Source: an uncultured Hyphomicrobiales bacterium
GTDB lineage: Bacteria; Pseudomonadota; Alphaproteobacteria; Rhizobiales; Xanthobacteraceae
Reading direction: 5' to 3'
NCBI GenBank assembly: GCA_903878085.1
Contig: CAIRGJ010000062.1
Coordinates: 158,340 to 222,339 of the forward strand
DNA length: 64,000 nucleotides
Both the position numbers and the translations under genes were made by a program. The notes beneath the pieces were generated by a model. The model made no database searches and was not told where the DNA came from. It saw only the letters and a list, made by a program, of their open reading frames with translations. This document shows positions 33,388-43,170 of the stretch, one piece after another (positions within the stretch are counted from its first letter, which is position 1; every line of letters begins with the position of its first letter).

Positions 33388-33765
33388 TCAGCGTAGGACA
33401 GGGGTGATCCAACCGATGCTGGCGCCGCCCGGCTCGGTCAGGACGGCGATACGGCCGACGCCCGGGATATCGAAGGCCGGGCGCATCAGCTTCGCGCCGG
33501 CGGCGGTGGCTTTCTTGACGCGCGCGTCGACGTCATCGACCGCGAGATAGGGCAACCAGTGCTCCGGTACGCCGTCCCACTGCGGCCCGGTGATCGGGAA
33601 GAGGCCGCCGATCGGCGTGTCGCCCATCTTGGCAACCCAGTAAGTGCCGTCTGGCATCGGCATGCCCTCGAAGGTCCAGCCAATGGTCTCGCCGTAAAAC
33701 TTCTTCGCTTTCTCCACGTCGCGAGTCACAAGCTCGTTCCAGTGGAAGTGTCCATGTGCCGCCAT
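33388..33765 (-). CDS. VOC family protein (glyoxalase-like)
   Basis: 125-residue vicinal-oxygen-chelate protein with two beta-alpha-beta-beta-beta units: FHWNELVTRDVEKAKKFYGETIGWTFE, DGTYWVAKMGDTPIGGLFPI, LPYLAVDDVDARVKKATAAGAKLM and a final VLTEPGGASIGWITP. Its exact reaction is unknown. Commonly encoded with an ArsR-type regulator and an SRPBCC protein, as here. Confidence 0.87.
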   Translation of the reverse strand: MAAHGHFHWNELVTRDVEKAKKFYGETIGWTFEGMPMPDGTYWVAKMGDTPIGGLFPITGPQWDGVPEHWLPYLAVDDVDARVKKATAAGAKLMRPAFDIPGVGRIAVLTEPGGASIGWITPVLR

Positions 33766-33792
33766 TTGTGAACTCCATTTTCGATGAGCAGG

Positions 33793-34233
33793 TTATGCGA
33801 AAAGTTTCTCGAATTTGAGCATCGCGCCTTCCCAGCCTTTGTTGTGGCGGTCGCGCGCGTCGTCGTCGAAGAATTGCTCGTGGGTCAGTGTCATCAGCGT
33901 GCCGTCGCCGTCGCTCTTTAGCGTTACGGTCACCAGTGACTCGCGCTCGGGCGTCGACTTCCACGCCCAGGTAAAAACCAGCTTCTCGTTCGGAATGAAT
34001 TCGCGGTAGACGCCGCTGACATCATGCTGCTCGCCATCCGGCGCTTGCATGATCCAGTGGTAGCGGCCGCCGCTGCGTGCATCGATATCGGCGAGCACCG
34101 CCTTGACTTCGCCGGGACCCATCCAGCGCTTTACTTTTTCCGGATCGATCCATGCGGCGAAGACTTTCGCGGGCGGCGCTTTGAAGTGTCGCTTGATGGT
34201 AAGGCTTGGTTTAACGGCGGCGGCGGTGGACAT
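33793..34233 (-). CDS. SRPBCC (AHSA1-like) protein
   Basis: 146-residue START/Bet v1-fold protein of the AHSA1 family: SLTIKRHFKAPPAKVFAAWIDPEKVKRWMGPGEVKAV, GGRYHWIMQAPDGEQHDVSGVYREFIPNEKLVFTWAW, and TLTHEQFFDDDARDRHNKGWEGAMLKFEKLF. ATG 34233 (MSTAAAVKPSL) is the natural start and falls inside the 3' end of the ArsR-like gene, a 103-nt overlap. Ligand unknown; probably a small hydrophobic molecule. Confidence 0.88.
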   Translation of the reverse strand: MSTAAAVKPSLTIKRHFKAPPAKVFAAWIDPEKVKRWMGPGEVKAVLADIDARSGGRYHWIMQAPDGEQHDVSGVYREFIPNEKLVFTWAWKSTPERESLVTVTLKSDGDGTLMTLTHEQFFDDDARDRHNKGWEGAMLKFEKLFA

Positions 34234-34562
34234 GAGTCTTCCTCCAGGAAGGCGGCGAGTTGATCGAGACGGCCGGTCCAGAATCGCTGGTAGCGGTTGA
34301 GCCACTCATTGGCTTGTTCCATCGGCTCGGCGCGCAGACGGCACGCGACCGTGCGTCCCGTCTTGTTGCGGATGACGAGGCCAGCGTCCGACAGAACGTC
34401 GAGATGCTTCATCACAGCCGGCAGCGACATCGTGAACGGCTTGGCGAGTTCGCTGATCGAAACCTCGTCGGCCTCGCTCAGGCGCGCCAATAAGGCGCGC
34501 CTTGTGGGGTCGGCAAACGCGGCGAAAGTGCGGTCGAGACCGGGCTTTTGATAGTCAACCAT
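34131..34562 (-). CDS. ArsR-family winged-helix repressor
   Basis: 143-residue regulator: LDRTFAAFADPTRRALLARLSEADEVSISELAKPFTMSLPAVMKHLDVLSDAGLVIRNKTGR is the HTH core. It lacks the metal-binding CxC of ArsR/SmtB, as usual for the SRPBCC-linked subgroup. ATG 34562 (MVDYQKPG) is preferred to 34586; an imperfect palindrome CATATACTTAACCATATGG spans the start and may be its own operator (inference). A Pro-rich then basic C-terminal tail of about 35 residues overlaps the SRPBCC gene. Confidence 0.86.
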   Translation of the reverse strand: MVDYQKPGLDRTFAAFADPTRRALLARLSEADEVSISELAKPFTMSLPAVMKHLDVLSDAGLVIRNKTGRTVACRLRAEPMEQANEWLNRYQRFWTGRLDQLAAFLEEDSCPPPPPLNQALPSSDTSKRRPRKSSPHGSIRKK

Positions 34563-34611
34563 ATGGTTAAGTATATGGGCGCGCAAAAAGGAGTCAACTG
34601 GGCAAGCAAAA

Positions 34612-35271
34612 TTATTTGGCGAGGGCTGCCTGGATCAGCTTGATCGCGTCGTCGCTCGCCCATTCCGCGGGGCCGGCAATGGTGCCGATCTCGCAGCCGT
34701 TGGGATCGACCAGCAACGTGGTCGGCATGCCGAAGGCGCGGCCGACGGCCTTCAAGTCCTGAAACGTTTTGGCGGCCGGATCGGCGTAATAAGCCAACTT
34801 TTCGATGCCAACTTCCTTTAGCCAGGCCTTCGGCTTGTCGGGATCGCTCGTATCGATGTTGACCGTCACCACCTCGAAGTTTGGCCCGCCGAGGCGGGCC
34901 TGGAGAGCGTCGAGCGACGGCATTTCCTTGCGGCAAGGCACGCACCAGGTCGCCCATAGGTTGAGCAGCACGGTGCGCCCGCGCCAGTTGGCGAGGGTCA
35001 GCGGCGTGCCCGAAGCGTCCTGAAAGGCGAGGTCCGGCACCTTCAGCGGGCTCTTGGCGATGGCGACCGCGGCAACCTCGCCTCGCGCGAAAGGTGTGGC
35101 TTTCCGGGCGGTTTCCAGCGCTTGCCGGCAGGGGGAATCCCCCCCTGCATTGCCTCTCAGGGTCGCAATCCCGTATACCCCCGCCAGCCCGATGGCGACG
35201 CCGGCCACGCCCCCCGCGACGATCATCGCGAGGCGTTTTTTGGCGAAACCGGCAATCGGGCGTTCGGTCAT
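34612..35271 (-). CDS. TlpA-like thiol:disulfide oxidoreductase
   Basis: 219-residue membrane-anchored thioredoxin-fold protein. N-terminal TM ([25 protein letters not shown]), periplasmic domain with [31 protein letters not shown] (active-site WCVPC), [10 protein letters not shown] and the cis-Pro segment [15 protein letters not shown]. TlpA proteins keep cytochrome or CuA-site cysteines reduced. ATG 35271; divergent from argH with a 39-nt gap. Confidence 0.9.
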   Translation of the reverse strand: MTERPIAGFAKKRLAMIVAGGVAGVAIGLAGVYGIATLRGNAGGDSPCRQALETARKATPFARGEVAAVAIAKSPLKVPDLAFQDASGTPLTLANWRGRTVLLNLWATWCVPCRKEMPSLDALQARLGGPNFEVVTVNIDTSDPDKPKAWLKEVGIEKLAYYADPAAKTFQDLKAVGRAFGMPTTLLVDPNGCEIGTIAGPAEWASDDAIKLIQAALAK

Positions 35272-35310
35272 GAGCGGCAAAACCTTGGTAGCGATGTTAA
35301 GAGCAACACC

Positions 35311-36696
35311 ATGAGCAACAAAATGTGGGGCGGGCGGTTCGCGTCAGGCCCCGGCGCCATCATGGAGGAGATCAACGTCTCCATCGACTTCGACCGGCAT
35401 CTTTACCGCCAGGATATTGCCGCGTCCAAGGCTCATGCCGACATGCTGGCCAAGCAAGGCATCATTACGGCGGACGATGCGAAAAAGATCGCTCACGGTC
35501 TAGACACGATCCTGTCAGAAATCGCCGACGGCAAGTTCGTCTTCAAGCGGGCGCTGGAAGACATCCACATGAACGTGGAGGGCCGGCTGTCCGAACTGAT
35601 CGGCGAGCCCTCCGGCCGGCTGCACACCGCACGCTCGCGCAACGACCAGGTGGCGACCGATTTCCGGCTGTGGATGCGCGACACCATCGATACGCTCGAT
35701 GCGGCGCTTAGCGGCTTCCAGCGAACGCTGGCGGAGAAGGCGCTGGAGCACGCCGGCACCGTGATGCCGGGCTTCACGCATTTGCAGACCGCGCAGCCGG
35801 TGACCTTCGGCCACCACATGCTGGCTTACGTCGAGATGGCGGCGCGGGACCGCGGCCGCTTTGCAGACGCGCGCAAGCGGCTCAATGAAATGCCGCTCGG
35901 CTCCGGCGCACTCGCCGGCACGTCGTTTCCGCTTGATCGGGACATGACTGCGAAGGCGCTCGGCTTCGACCGGCCGTCGGCGAATTCGCTCGACGCGGTG
36001 TCCGACCGCGACTTCGCGCTCGAGACCCTCGCTGCGGCATCGATTACATCGGTGCACCTGTCGCGGCTGGCCGAGGAAATCGTGATCTGGACTTCGCCGC
36101 TCACTGGCCTCGTCAAGCTCTCGGACAAATTCACCACCGGCTCGTCGATCATGCCGCAGAAGCGCAATCCCGACGCCGCCGAGCTCGTGCGCGCCAAGAC
36201 CGGCCGCATCATCGGTTCGCTCAGCGCGCTGCTGATCGTGATGAAGGGTCTGCCGCTGGCTTACGCCAAGGACATGCAGGAAGACAAAGAGGGCGCGATG
36301 GATGCGCTCTCGGCCTTGAGCCTGTCGATCGCGGCGATGGCTGGCATGATCGCCGATCTGGTGCCGGACGCCGCGCAGATGAAGAAAGCGGCCGGCGAAG
36401 GCTACGCCACCGCCACCGACTTGGCCGACTGGCTGGTGCGCACGCTGAACATTCCGTTCCGCGAGGCGCATCACATCACCGGCCGCATCGTCGCCAAGGC
36501 GTCGGACGGCGGTGTGGCGCTGCATCGGGTGCCGCTTGCCGACATGCAGGCCATCGAGCCGCGAATCACGCAAGCCGTATTCGACGTGTTGTCGGTCGAC
36601 CGCTCGGTGAAGAGCCGGGTGAGCTATGGCGGCACGGCCCCGAAGAACGTGAAGGCGCAGGCCAAAAAATGGCTCAAGAAGCTGGAAAAAAAGTAG
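35311..36696 (+). CDS. argH: Argininosuccinate lyase
   Basis: 461-residue last enzyme of arginine synthesis (argininosuccinate to arginine plus fumarate). Motifs: [15 protein letters not shown] start, [33 protein letters not shown], and the fumarase/aspartase signature [18 protein letters not shown] with the catalytic Ser loop. ATG 35311 gives the standard N-terminus; the in-frame extension to 35122 overlaps tlpA and is rejected. The 3' end overlaps the next small gene by 28 nt. Confidence 0.96.
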   Translation: MSNKMWGGRFASGPGAIMEEINVSIDFDRHLYRQDIAASKAHADMLAKQGIITADDAKKIAHGLDTILSEIADGKFVFKRALEDIHMNVEGRLSELIGEPSGRLHTARSRNDQVATDFRLWMRDTIDTLDAALSGFQRTLAEKALEHAGTVMPGFTHLQTAQPVTFGHHMLAYVEMAARDRGRFADARKRLNEMPLGSGALAGTSFPLDRDMTAKALGFDRPSANSLDAVSDRDFALETLAAASITSVHLSRLAEEIVIWTSPLTGLVKLSDKFTTGSSIMPQKRNPDAAELVRAKTGRIIGSLSALLIVMKGLPLAYAKDMQEDKEGAMDALSALSLSIAAMAGMIADLVPDAAQMKKAAGEGYATATDLADWLVRTLNIPFREAHHITGRIVAKASDGGVALHRVPLADMQAIEPRITQAVFDVLSVDRSVKSRVSYGGTAPKNVKAQAKKWLKKLEKK

Positions 36697-36956
36697 TCGT
36701 GCCGGTATCGGAACCAAAAATGGGCCGGCTTAAGGGCGGTGCAAACACCGATGCCGAGGCTGAAAAGCTGACGCTTTCGCAGCTAAACCTGCTCATTTCC
36801 GGGGCCGAGTGGCGGTTCGACCGCGCGACTAATTCGAATATGCGGAAACTTGCCTTCAAGCGGCTGACATGGCTTGAAGCCCAACGCGAGCGGCTTCATG
36901 GCATAGAAGCCCCGGCTCGCCGCCTCGCCGGACGCCAGCCGAACGACGAGGCGTGA
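36669..36956 (+). CDS. Small conserved-looking hypothetical protein
   Basis: 95-residue basic helical protein, not recognised. It starts inside the last codons of argH and reads [54 protein letters not shown], predicted as two amphipathic helices. Good G/C bias at third positions and position between argH and lptM on the same strand support it. A later ATG at 36720 would remove the overlap with argH. Role unknown. Confidence 0.6.
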   Translation: MAQEAGKKVVVPVSEPKMGRLKGGANTDAEAEKLTLSQLNLLISGAEWRFDRATNSNMRKLAFKRLTWLEAQRERLHGIEAPARRLAGRQPNDEA

Positions 36957-37016
36957 CTCGATTTCGCCTTTTATCCCGGCTTTGCTAAGATGGCCGCAAT
37001 ATCAGGAGTTCACAGC

Positions 37017-37277
37017 TTGTCCTCATCCTGCGATCGCCCGTTTTTTCGCCTGGCTCTCGTCGGCGTCGCCGTCGCGTCGCTGACGCTGGCCGGCTGCGGC
37101 CGCAAGGGTCCGCTCGATCCGCCGCCCGGCGCCTCGGTAGTCGCGCCACCCCCGACGGCGGCGCCCACGACCGATCCGTTGGCCGCGCCGATCGGGCAGA
37201 CGCGCGAAACGACCGCTCCGGTTGCGACGCCGTCCGATCCGAACAGAAAATTTATCCTTGACGGAATTCTGAACTAG
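37017..37277 (+). CDS. lptM: LptM-like small lipoprotein (YifL family)
   Basis: 86-residue lipoprotein: hydrophobic FRLALVGVAVASLTLAGC with a lipobox (LAGC), directly followed by the family signature GRKGPLDPPPG, then a Pro/Ala/Thr-rich tail. E. coli LptM helps LptD assembly in the outer membrane. TTG 37017 is preceded by AGGAG (37004-37008) at 8 nt, and fits the signal peptide better than ATG 36990. lysA follows after 36 nt, the usual lptM-lysA order. Confidence 0.85.
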   Translation: MSSSCDRPFFRLALVGVAVASLTLAGCGRKGPLDPPPGASVVAPPPTAAPTTDPLAAPIGQTRETTAPVATPSDPNRKFILDGILN

Positions 37278-37313
37278 CCCGCGCGACATCGCGCGTCAGC
37301 GGAACTTAAAGTC

Positions 37314-38579
37314 ATGCACCACTTCGCGTATCGCAACGGCGTGCTGCACGCCGAGGCGGTCAGTCTCGATGCGCTCGCCGGCGCCGTCGGCACGCCGTTC
37401 TATTGCTATTCGACGGCGACGTTGGAACGGCACTACCGCGTGTTCGCCGACGCCTTTGCGGATGTGAACGCGCTGGTCTGCTACGCCATGAAGGCGAATT
37501 CCAACCAAGCCGTGATCAAGACGCTCGCCAAGTTGGGGGCCGGCGCCGACGTCGTGTCGGGCGGCGAGTTGAAGCGCGCCCGCGCCGCCGGCATTCCTGC
37601 CGACAAGATCATGTTTTCAGGCCTGGGCAAGACTGCGGCGGAGCTTTCGCTGGCGATCGACGAAGGCATTCTCTGCATCAACGTCGAATCGGAGCCCGAG
37701 CTTGAACTGTTATCATCGCTCGCTACGTCAAAGAGTAGGACCGCGCACATCTCGGTGCGGGTCAATCCCGACATTGACGCCAAGACCCATCACAAGATCG
37801 CCACCGGCAAGGCCGAGAACAAATTCGGCATTCCGATCAGCCGCGCGCGCGAGGTCTATGCCAACGCCGCCAAACTGCCGGGCCTCAAGGTGGCCGGTGT
37901 CGATATGCATATCGGCAGCCAAATCACGGACCTCGATCCGTTCGGCAATGCCTTCACGCTGCTGGCCGAATTCGTGCGCACGCTGCGCGGCGATGGCCAC
38001 ACCATTTCGCACGTCGATCTCGGCGGCGGCTTGGGGATTCCCTATCGCGACGACAACGAACCGCCGCCGCTTCCCGACGCCTATGCCGACGTCGTCAAGC
38101 GCGCGACGCGCGATCTCGACTGCCGGCTGATCTTCGAGCCCGGCCGTATGATCGTCGGCAATGCCGGTATCCTGGTGACGCGCGTGCTGTTCGTGAAGCA
38201 CGGCGAGGCCAAGAATTTCGTCGTGGTCGATGCGGCGATGAACGACCTGATCCGGCCGACGCTGTACGAGGCCTATCACGAGGTCTGGCCGGTCGTGGAA
38301 ACGCCCGCGTCCGGACGCCGCATCCGCGCCGATGTGGTCGGGCCAGTGTGCGAAAGCGGCGACTTTCTCGCCCTCGACCGGGACATGCCGGAGCCCGCGC
38401 CCGGCGCGCTGCTGGCGATTATGACAGCGGGCGCTTACGGGGCGGTCCAGGCCGGCACCTACAACACACGCCCGTTGGTGCCGGAAGTGCTGGTGAAAGG
38501 CGCCGATTGGGCCCTGGTCCGCCCGCGCCTCGAAGTTGACCAATTGATCGCCTTGGATCGCCTGCCAGATTGGCTGTAG
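37314..38579 (+). CDS. lysA: Diaminopimelate decarboxylase
   Basis: 421-residue PLP enzyme of lysine synthesis. PLP lysine in CYAMKANSNQAVIK, GADVVSGGELKRA, HISVRVNPDIDAKTHHKIATGKAENKFG, GVDMHIGSQITDL, LGGGLGIPY, EPGRMIVGNAG, and the catalytic Cys in GPVCESGDFLA. Full length. Probably cotranscribed with lptM and perhaps argH. Confidence 0.96.
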   Translation: MHHFAYRNGVLHAEAVSLDALAGAVGTPFYCYSTATLERHYRVFADAFADVNALVCYAMKANSNQAVIKTLAKLGAGADVVSGGELKRARAAGIPADKIMFSGLGKTAAELSLAIDEGILCINVESEPELELLSSLATSKSRTAHISVRVNPDIDAKTHHKIATGKAENKFGIPISRAREVYANAAKLPGLKVAGVDMHIGSQITDLDPFGNAFTLLAEFVRTLRGDGHTISHVDLGGGLGIPYRDDNEPPPLPDAYADVVKRATRDLDCRLIFEPGRMIVGNAGILVTRVLFVKHGEAKNFVVVDAAMNDLIRPTLYEAYHEVWPVVETPASGRRIRADVVGPVCESGDFLALDRDMPEPAPGALLAIMTAGAYGAVQAGTYNTRPLVPEVLVKGADWALVRPRLEVDQLIALDRLPDWL

Positions 38580-38658
38580 GCGCCTGAGCCCATGCATGGC
38601 CTGGGAATTGCCTGCATGTTAGCGTTGGCGGCAGATTCTCACTTGTCCGGAGCGGCTT

Positions 38659-41238
38659 TTGGACGGCTTGGACGAACAGCCTGACAGCCGGGTGCAGTCG
38701 ACGCGGGTCTTGCTCGCGCGGGCGCTGCAACGCGCGCGCGGCAGTCTGCTGTGGGAGCGGCTGTGGCCGGTCTTGGCGACCCTCGCCACGGTGGCCGGTC
38801 TGTTCCTGGCACTATCCTGGGCCGGCCTGTGGATCGTGCTGCCGCCGTTCGCCCGCGCCGCGGGGCTCATTGTCTTCGGCATATTGGCGTTAGCCGCGGC
38901 GGTGCCGCTGCTGCTGCTGCGGCTACCGAGCGAGGCCGACGGCCTGCGCCGGCTCGACCGCACCAGCGGCAAAACCCATCGCCCCGCCACCGCCATCGGC
39001 GACGAACTCGCCGCCAACGGTCATGACCCGGTGGCGCAGGCGCTGTGGCGTGCCCATGTCGAACGCGCATTGTTGTCGGCGAGCAAGCTCAAAGCCGGCT
39101 GGCCGTCACCGCGGCTGTCGCTGCGCGATCCGATGGCGCTGCGCGCGCTCACGCTCATGCTGGTGGTGGCGAGTTTCTTTGCCGCCGGCGGCGAGCGGGT
39201 GAAGCGGGTCACTGCTGCCTTCGACTGGACCGGCGTGGTCGCGCCGGCAAATTTCCGCATCGACGCCTGGGTCACGCCGCCGGTCTATACCGGACGGCCG
39301 CCGGTGATGTTGCCGGGCCTGCGCCCGGGCGAAACCGCACAAAGTACGGGGCTTGCGGCCGCACCTGTCACGGTGCCGGCCGGCAGCCAGGTCGTGATCC
39401 GCGCCACGGGCAAAGTGAATTTCGACATCGTGCGCAAAGGCGGCGTCGAAGAAGCGCCTGCCGATGCGCATGCGGCGTCGCTGCCGGCGGGCACCGAGGA
39501 GCGCCGCTTGGTGATCAAGGACGACGGCTCGGCGTCGGTTTATGGGGTGCTCGGCAATGATCTCACCTGGAATTTCATCGCCGTGCCGGACCGCGCTCCG
39601 ACCATCGAGCTGATCAAGGATACGGAGCGGCAGGCGCGCGGCGCGTTGCGGCTCGATTACAAAATGGACGATGACTACGGCGTGGTCGAAGCGCAGGCCA
39701 AGTTCGAGATCAAGGACCAGGCGCCGGCCGACAAGCCGCGGCATTCGCTGTTTACTGCGCCCGACTTTGCGCTGACCTTGCCGCAGGCCCGCACCCGCAG
39801 CGGCGTGGCGCAAACCACGCGCGATCTCACCGAACACGCCTGGGCCGGCGCCGAAGTCGTGATGACATTGGTGGCGCACGACGAGGCTGGCAATGAAGGC
39901 CGCAGCGAGCCGCGCGAGGTCACGTTGCCGCAGCGCATCTTCGTCAAGCCGCTGGCGCGGGCGCTGATCGAGCAGCGCCGCATCCTGGCGCTCGATGGCG
40001 ATGCGCGGCCGATCGTTCTCACCGCACTCGATGCTTTGTCGATCGCGCCGGAGCGTTTCACGCCGGAAACCGGCATCTATCTCGGCCTGCGCGCGATCTA
40101 TTACAGCCTCGATCATGCCAAGAACGACGACGCGCTGCGTGAAGTCGTCGCCCGCATATGGGAGATGGCGTTACAGATCGAGGACGGCAATGTCAGCCAG
40201 GCCGAGCAGGCGTTGCGGCAGGCGCAGGACGCGCTGCGTCAGGCGCTCGAGCGCGGCGCCAGCGACGAAGAGCTCAAGAAGCTGATGGATAACCTGCGCG
40301 CGGCGATGGACAAGTTCCTGCAGGCGCTGGCCGAGGAGATGCGCAAGAACCCGCAGCAACTGGCGCGGCCGCTCGACAAGAATACCCGCATGCTCAGCCA
40401 GCAGGACCTCAAGTCCATGCTGGACCGCATGGAGCAGATGGCGCGTTCCGGCAACAAGGATGCCGCGCGCGAACTGCTCGATCAGATGCAGTCGATGCTG
40501 GAAAACCTGCAGATGGCGCGGCCCGGCGCGCAGGGTGACGACGGCGACGATGACATGATGTCGGCGCTTGACGAACTCGGCGATATGATCCGCAAGCAGC
40601 AGCAGTTGCGCGACAAGACCTTCAAGCAGGGGCAGGACCAGCGCCGCGACCGCCAGCGCGGTCAACGCGGCCAGCAGGGCCAACAGCAATTGGGCGATCT
40701 GAAGCAGGATCAGCAGGCCTTGAAGGACCGCCTCAACAAGCTGCTTGAGCAATTGCGACAGCGCGGCATGGGCCAGAATCAGCCCGGTCAGGGCGAAAAG
40801 GGTCAAGGCGAAAAAGGCCAGGGTGGCGGCGAAATGGATCAGCTCGGCAGCGCTGGCGACGCCATGGGCGAGGCCGAAGGCGCGCTTGGCGATGGTGATG
40901 CGGATGGCGCGGTCGACAGCCAGGGCCGGGCGCTCGAAGCCATGCGCAAGGGTGCGCAGGGCATGGCGCAACAGATGCAGCAAGGCCAGGCCGGCATGGG
41001 GCCGGGACCCGGGCAGCCGGGCCGCAACGGCCGTCAGCGCGCCGAACAGAACACCGATCCGCTCGGCCGGCCGATGCGCGGCCGCGACTACGGCGACGAC
41101 GTCACGGTGAAAGTGCCGGGCGAAATCGATGCGCAACGGGCGCGGCGCATCTTGGAAGAGCTGCGCAAGCGCTTCGGCGAAAGCGCGCGCCCGCAGCTCG
41201 AACTCGATTACATCGAGCGGCTGCTCAAGGATTTCTAG
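38659..41238 (+). CDS. TIGR02302/DUF4175 membrane protein
   Basis: 859-residue protein of the alphaproteobacterial TIGR02302 family, unknown function. It starts at TTG 38659. Two N-terminal membrane helices (about residues 30-90), a third near 160 (MALRALTLMLVVASFFAAGG), a large periplasmic beta-rich region (VAPANFRIDAWVTPPVYTGRPPVMLPG), then a helical Gln-rich C-terminal third with QGQDQRRDRQRGQRGQQGQQQ and a Gly/Gln low-complexity stretch, ending in a conserved ARRILEELRKRFGESARPQLELDYIERLLKDF. No enzymatic motif is seen. Confidence 0.9.
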   Translation: MDGLDEQPDSRVQSTRVLLARALQRARGSLLWERLWPVLATLATVAGLFLALSWAGLWIVLPPFARAAGLIVFGILALAAAVPLLLLRLPSEADGLRRLDRTSGKTHRPATAIGDELAANGHDPVAQALWRAHVERALLSASKLKAGWPSPRLSLRDPMALRALTLMLVVASFFAAGGERVKRVTAAFDWTGVVAPANFRIDAWVTPPVYTGRPPVMLPGLRPGETAQSTGLAAAPVTVPAGSQVVIRATGKVNFDIVRKGGVEEAPADAHAASLPAGTEERRLVIKDDGSASVYGVLGNDLTWNFIAVPDRAPTIELIKDTERQARGALRLDYKMDDDYGVVEAQAKFEIKDQAPADKPRHSLFTAPDFALTLPQARTRSGVAQTTRDLTEHAWAGAEVVMTLVAHDEAGNEGRSEPREVTLPQRIFVKPLARALIEQRRILALDGDARPIVLTALDALSIAPERFTPETGIYLGLRAIYYSLDHAKNDDALREVVARIWEMALQIEDGNVSQAEQALRQAQDALRQALERGASDEELKKLMDNLRAAMDKFLQALAEEMRKNPQQLARPLDKNTRMLSQQDLKSMLDRMEQMARSGNKDAARELLDQMQSMLENLQMARPGAQGDDGDDDMMSALDELGDMIRKQQQLRDKTFKQGQDQRRDRQRGQRGQQGQQQLGDLKQDQQALKDRLNKLLEQLRQRGMGQNQPGQGEKGQGEKGQGGGEMDQLGSAGDAMGEAEGALGDGDADGAVDSQGRALEAMRKGAQGMAQQMQQGQAGMGPGPGQPGRNGRQRAEQNTDPLGRPMRGRDYGDDVTVKVPGEIDAQRARRILEELRKRFGESARPQLELDYIERLLKDF

Positions 41239-41274
41239 ATTTCTTTGAATGCGTGTATGGCGCTTCGGGCGAGG

Positions 41275-42243
41275 CTATTTGCCGCCGCCGGCGGCATCCT
41301 GCGCATTGAAGAACCGCACCATAACATCGACGGCGTCGGCCGGTGGCGACACTAGGCGGCTGTTGAACGGCAAAGTGTCGCCGGGTCCCAGCACGCTGCG
41401 GCTAGGCAGCGCGGTCCAGGTATAGACTTCCTGTCCGGCGGCATTGCGGGCGGCGAAGCGCAGGCGCGGCACTTCGGCAGCTTTGCCGGTGGTGGTCACG
41501 ATGGTGCCTTCGACCAGCAGGGCAGTGATGCCGTCGCTGGTTTCCCTGGAGATGCGCACGTTCTCGAATTTCAGGCTGCGCAGATTGACCGGTAGGCCGA
41601 TTGCGGCAAACAGCGACGCGGTCTGCGGCAGGTACCGCACCACTTCGCTGCGCGCGCCGACCAGCGCAACGTTGAACGAGAACAACACGAGCACGATCGC
41701 AGTCCAGCGCGACGACCTTTTCTTGGTTTGGCGCTTCGCCTTCAGCCGCTCGCGGCGCGCGGCGAAGCTTTCCATGTCCTCGGCATCGAGCGCGGCGCTG
41801 TCTGCACCCGGCAAGGTCGCGTGTTCGAGCGGAGGCACCAGCGATGGCGCATCGGTAATGGCGAGAGGGGCGTGCTCTTCGGCCGCGGCAAGATCGTTAT
41901 TGTGACTTGTCGGGCCGAGCGGACCGGACGCCGTGTTGGGCAAGGAAGCGGCAAAGGCAGGGCCCGGTTCGGGCCGTCCGCCGCCGAAATCGTCGGCCGA
42001 GGCCGTTGCGTCGTGAGCGGGGGGATCGTTGGGCCGGGAGCCGTCGGTGTCATGGCCGCCGGCCTGTGCTTCGGCCTCCGCGATCACGCCATCGACGAAG
42101 GCGGTGACGTCGTTGACCGGCTTCGGGGCAGCGGCAAACCAGGTGGTCTTGCAGCGCGCGCAACGCACGGTGCGGCCGGCCGCGCCAACGGAAGTCGGCT
42201 CGATCAGATACGAGGTCGCGCAGTTCGGACAGACAATCAACAT
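41275..42243 (-). CDS. Zinc-ribbon (MJ0042-type)/DUF3426 membrane protein
   Basis: 322-residue protein with an N-terminal zinc ribbon (CPNCATSYLI..VRCARCKTTW, four Cys), a long acidic Ala/Pro-rich disordered region, a basic stretch (RRERLKAKRQTKKRSSR), one membrane helix (WTAIVLVLFSFNVALVGA, about 185-202) and a periplasmic DUF3426-like beta domain (LKFENVRISRETSDGITALLVEGTIVTTTGK). ATG 42243 is used; 42249 is 2 codons upstream. Adjacent to and divergent from ftsE, as commonly found in Rhizobiales. Role unknown. Confidence 0.85.
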   Translation of the reverse strand: MLIVCPNCATSYLIEPTSVGAAGRTVRCARCKTTWFAAAPKPVNDVTAFVDGVIAEAEAQAGGHDTDGSRPNDPPAHDATASADDFGGGRPEPGPAFAASLPNTASGPLGPTSHNNDLAAAEEHAPLAITDAPSLVPPLEHATLPGADSAALDAEDMESFAARRERLKAKRQTKKRSSRWTAIVLVLFSFNVALVGARSEVVRYLPQTASLFAAIGLPVNLRSLKFENVRISRETSDGITALLVEGTIVTTTGKAAEVPRLRFAARNAAGQEVYTWTALPSRSVLGPGDTLPFNSRLVSPPADAVDVMVRFFNAQDAAGGGK

Positions 42244-42499
42244 GGTCACTAACGGCTTTCCGAGCCGAAAACCTAGCAGGTGACCGTTAATGGACCGGAA
42301 ACCATGCCCGGCCCGCGGATTAGGCCGAAACGGCTGCCATTTGGCTGCCGTGGCTATGGTGGCGGCATGATATTGCTGTAAAAGCGCAGTTCCTGGCGTA
42401 CGGGGCGCCCGAATGGCGGTATCGGGTCCCGCGGGCCGGGCCAGCGAGGGCAGCCAGGACTGCCATATGGCCGTTGCGGGGAATTGATCGGAGACGGGC

Positions 42500-43159
42500 G
42501 TGGTCCGGTTCGAGAATGTAGGTCTTCGCTACGGGATCGGCCCGGAGGTCCTGCGCGACCTCACGTTCCGCATCGAGCCGCATTCATTTCAGTTTCTCAC
42601 CGGCCCGTCGGGGGCCGGCAAGACCTCGCTGCTGCGCCTGTTGTTCCTATCGCTCAAGCCGACCCGCGGGCTGATCACCCAATTCGGCCACGACGTCGCC
42701 ACGCTGTCGCGCGACGCGGTGGCGACGTTGCGCCGCCGCATCGGCATCGTGTTCCAGGATTTCCGTCTGCTCGACCACATGTCGCTGTACGAGAACGTCG
42801 CGCTACCGCTGCGGGTGATGGGCCGGCCGGAGGAAAGCTACCGCGACGAGGTGATAGAGCTGTTGAAATGGGTAGACCTCGGCGAACGGATGTGGGCGCT
42901 GCCGCCGGTCCTGTCGGGCGGCGAGAAGCAGCGCGCCGCGATCGCGCGTGCGGTGATCGCACGGCCGCAACTGTTGCTGGCCGACGAACCGACCGGCAAC
43001 GTCGATCCGACTCTGGCGCAGCGCCTGTTGCGGCTGTTCATCGAGCTCAATAAATCGGGGACCTCGGTGGTGATCGCCACCCACGATATCGCCTTGATGG
43101 ATCAGTACGATGCACGCCGGCTGGTGCTGCACGACGGCCGGCTCCACATTTACGACTGA
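42500..43159 (+). CDS. ftsE: FtsE cell-division ABC ATPase
   Basis: 219-residue ATPase that with FtsX links the divisome to septal peptidoglycan hydrolysis. Walker A GPSGAGKTSLLR, Q-loop VFQDFRLLDH, signature LSGGEKQRAAIARAV, Walker B LLLADEPTGNVDP and the H-loop ATHD. It begins at GTG 42500 after GGAG. ftsX follows 11 nt downstream. Confidence 0.95.
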   Translation: MVRFENVGLRYGIGPEVLRDLTFRIEPHSFQFLTGPSGAGKTSLLRLLFLSLKPTRGLITQFGHDVATLSRDAVATLRRRIGIVFQDFRLLDHMSLYENVALPLRVMGRPEESYRDEVIELLKWVDLGERMWALPPVLSGGEKQRAAIARAVIARPQLLLADEPTGNVDPTLAQRLLRLFIELNKSGTSVVIATHDIALMDQYDARRLVLHDGRLHIYD

Positions 43160-43170
43160 GGCGCTTGAGG

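Noticed and set aside
34540..34570. Riboswitch or terminator at the ArsR start
   Set aside because: The palindrome is short, spans the start codon and has no T-run; at most a repressor operator.
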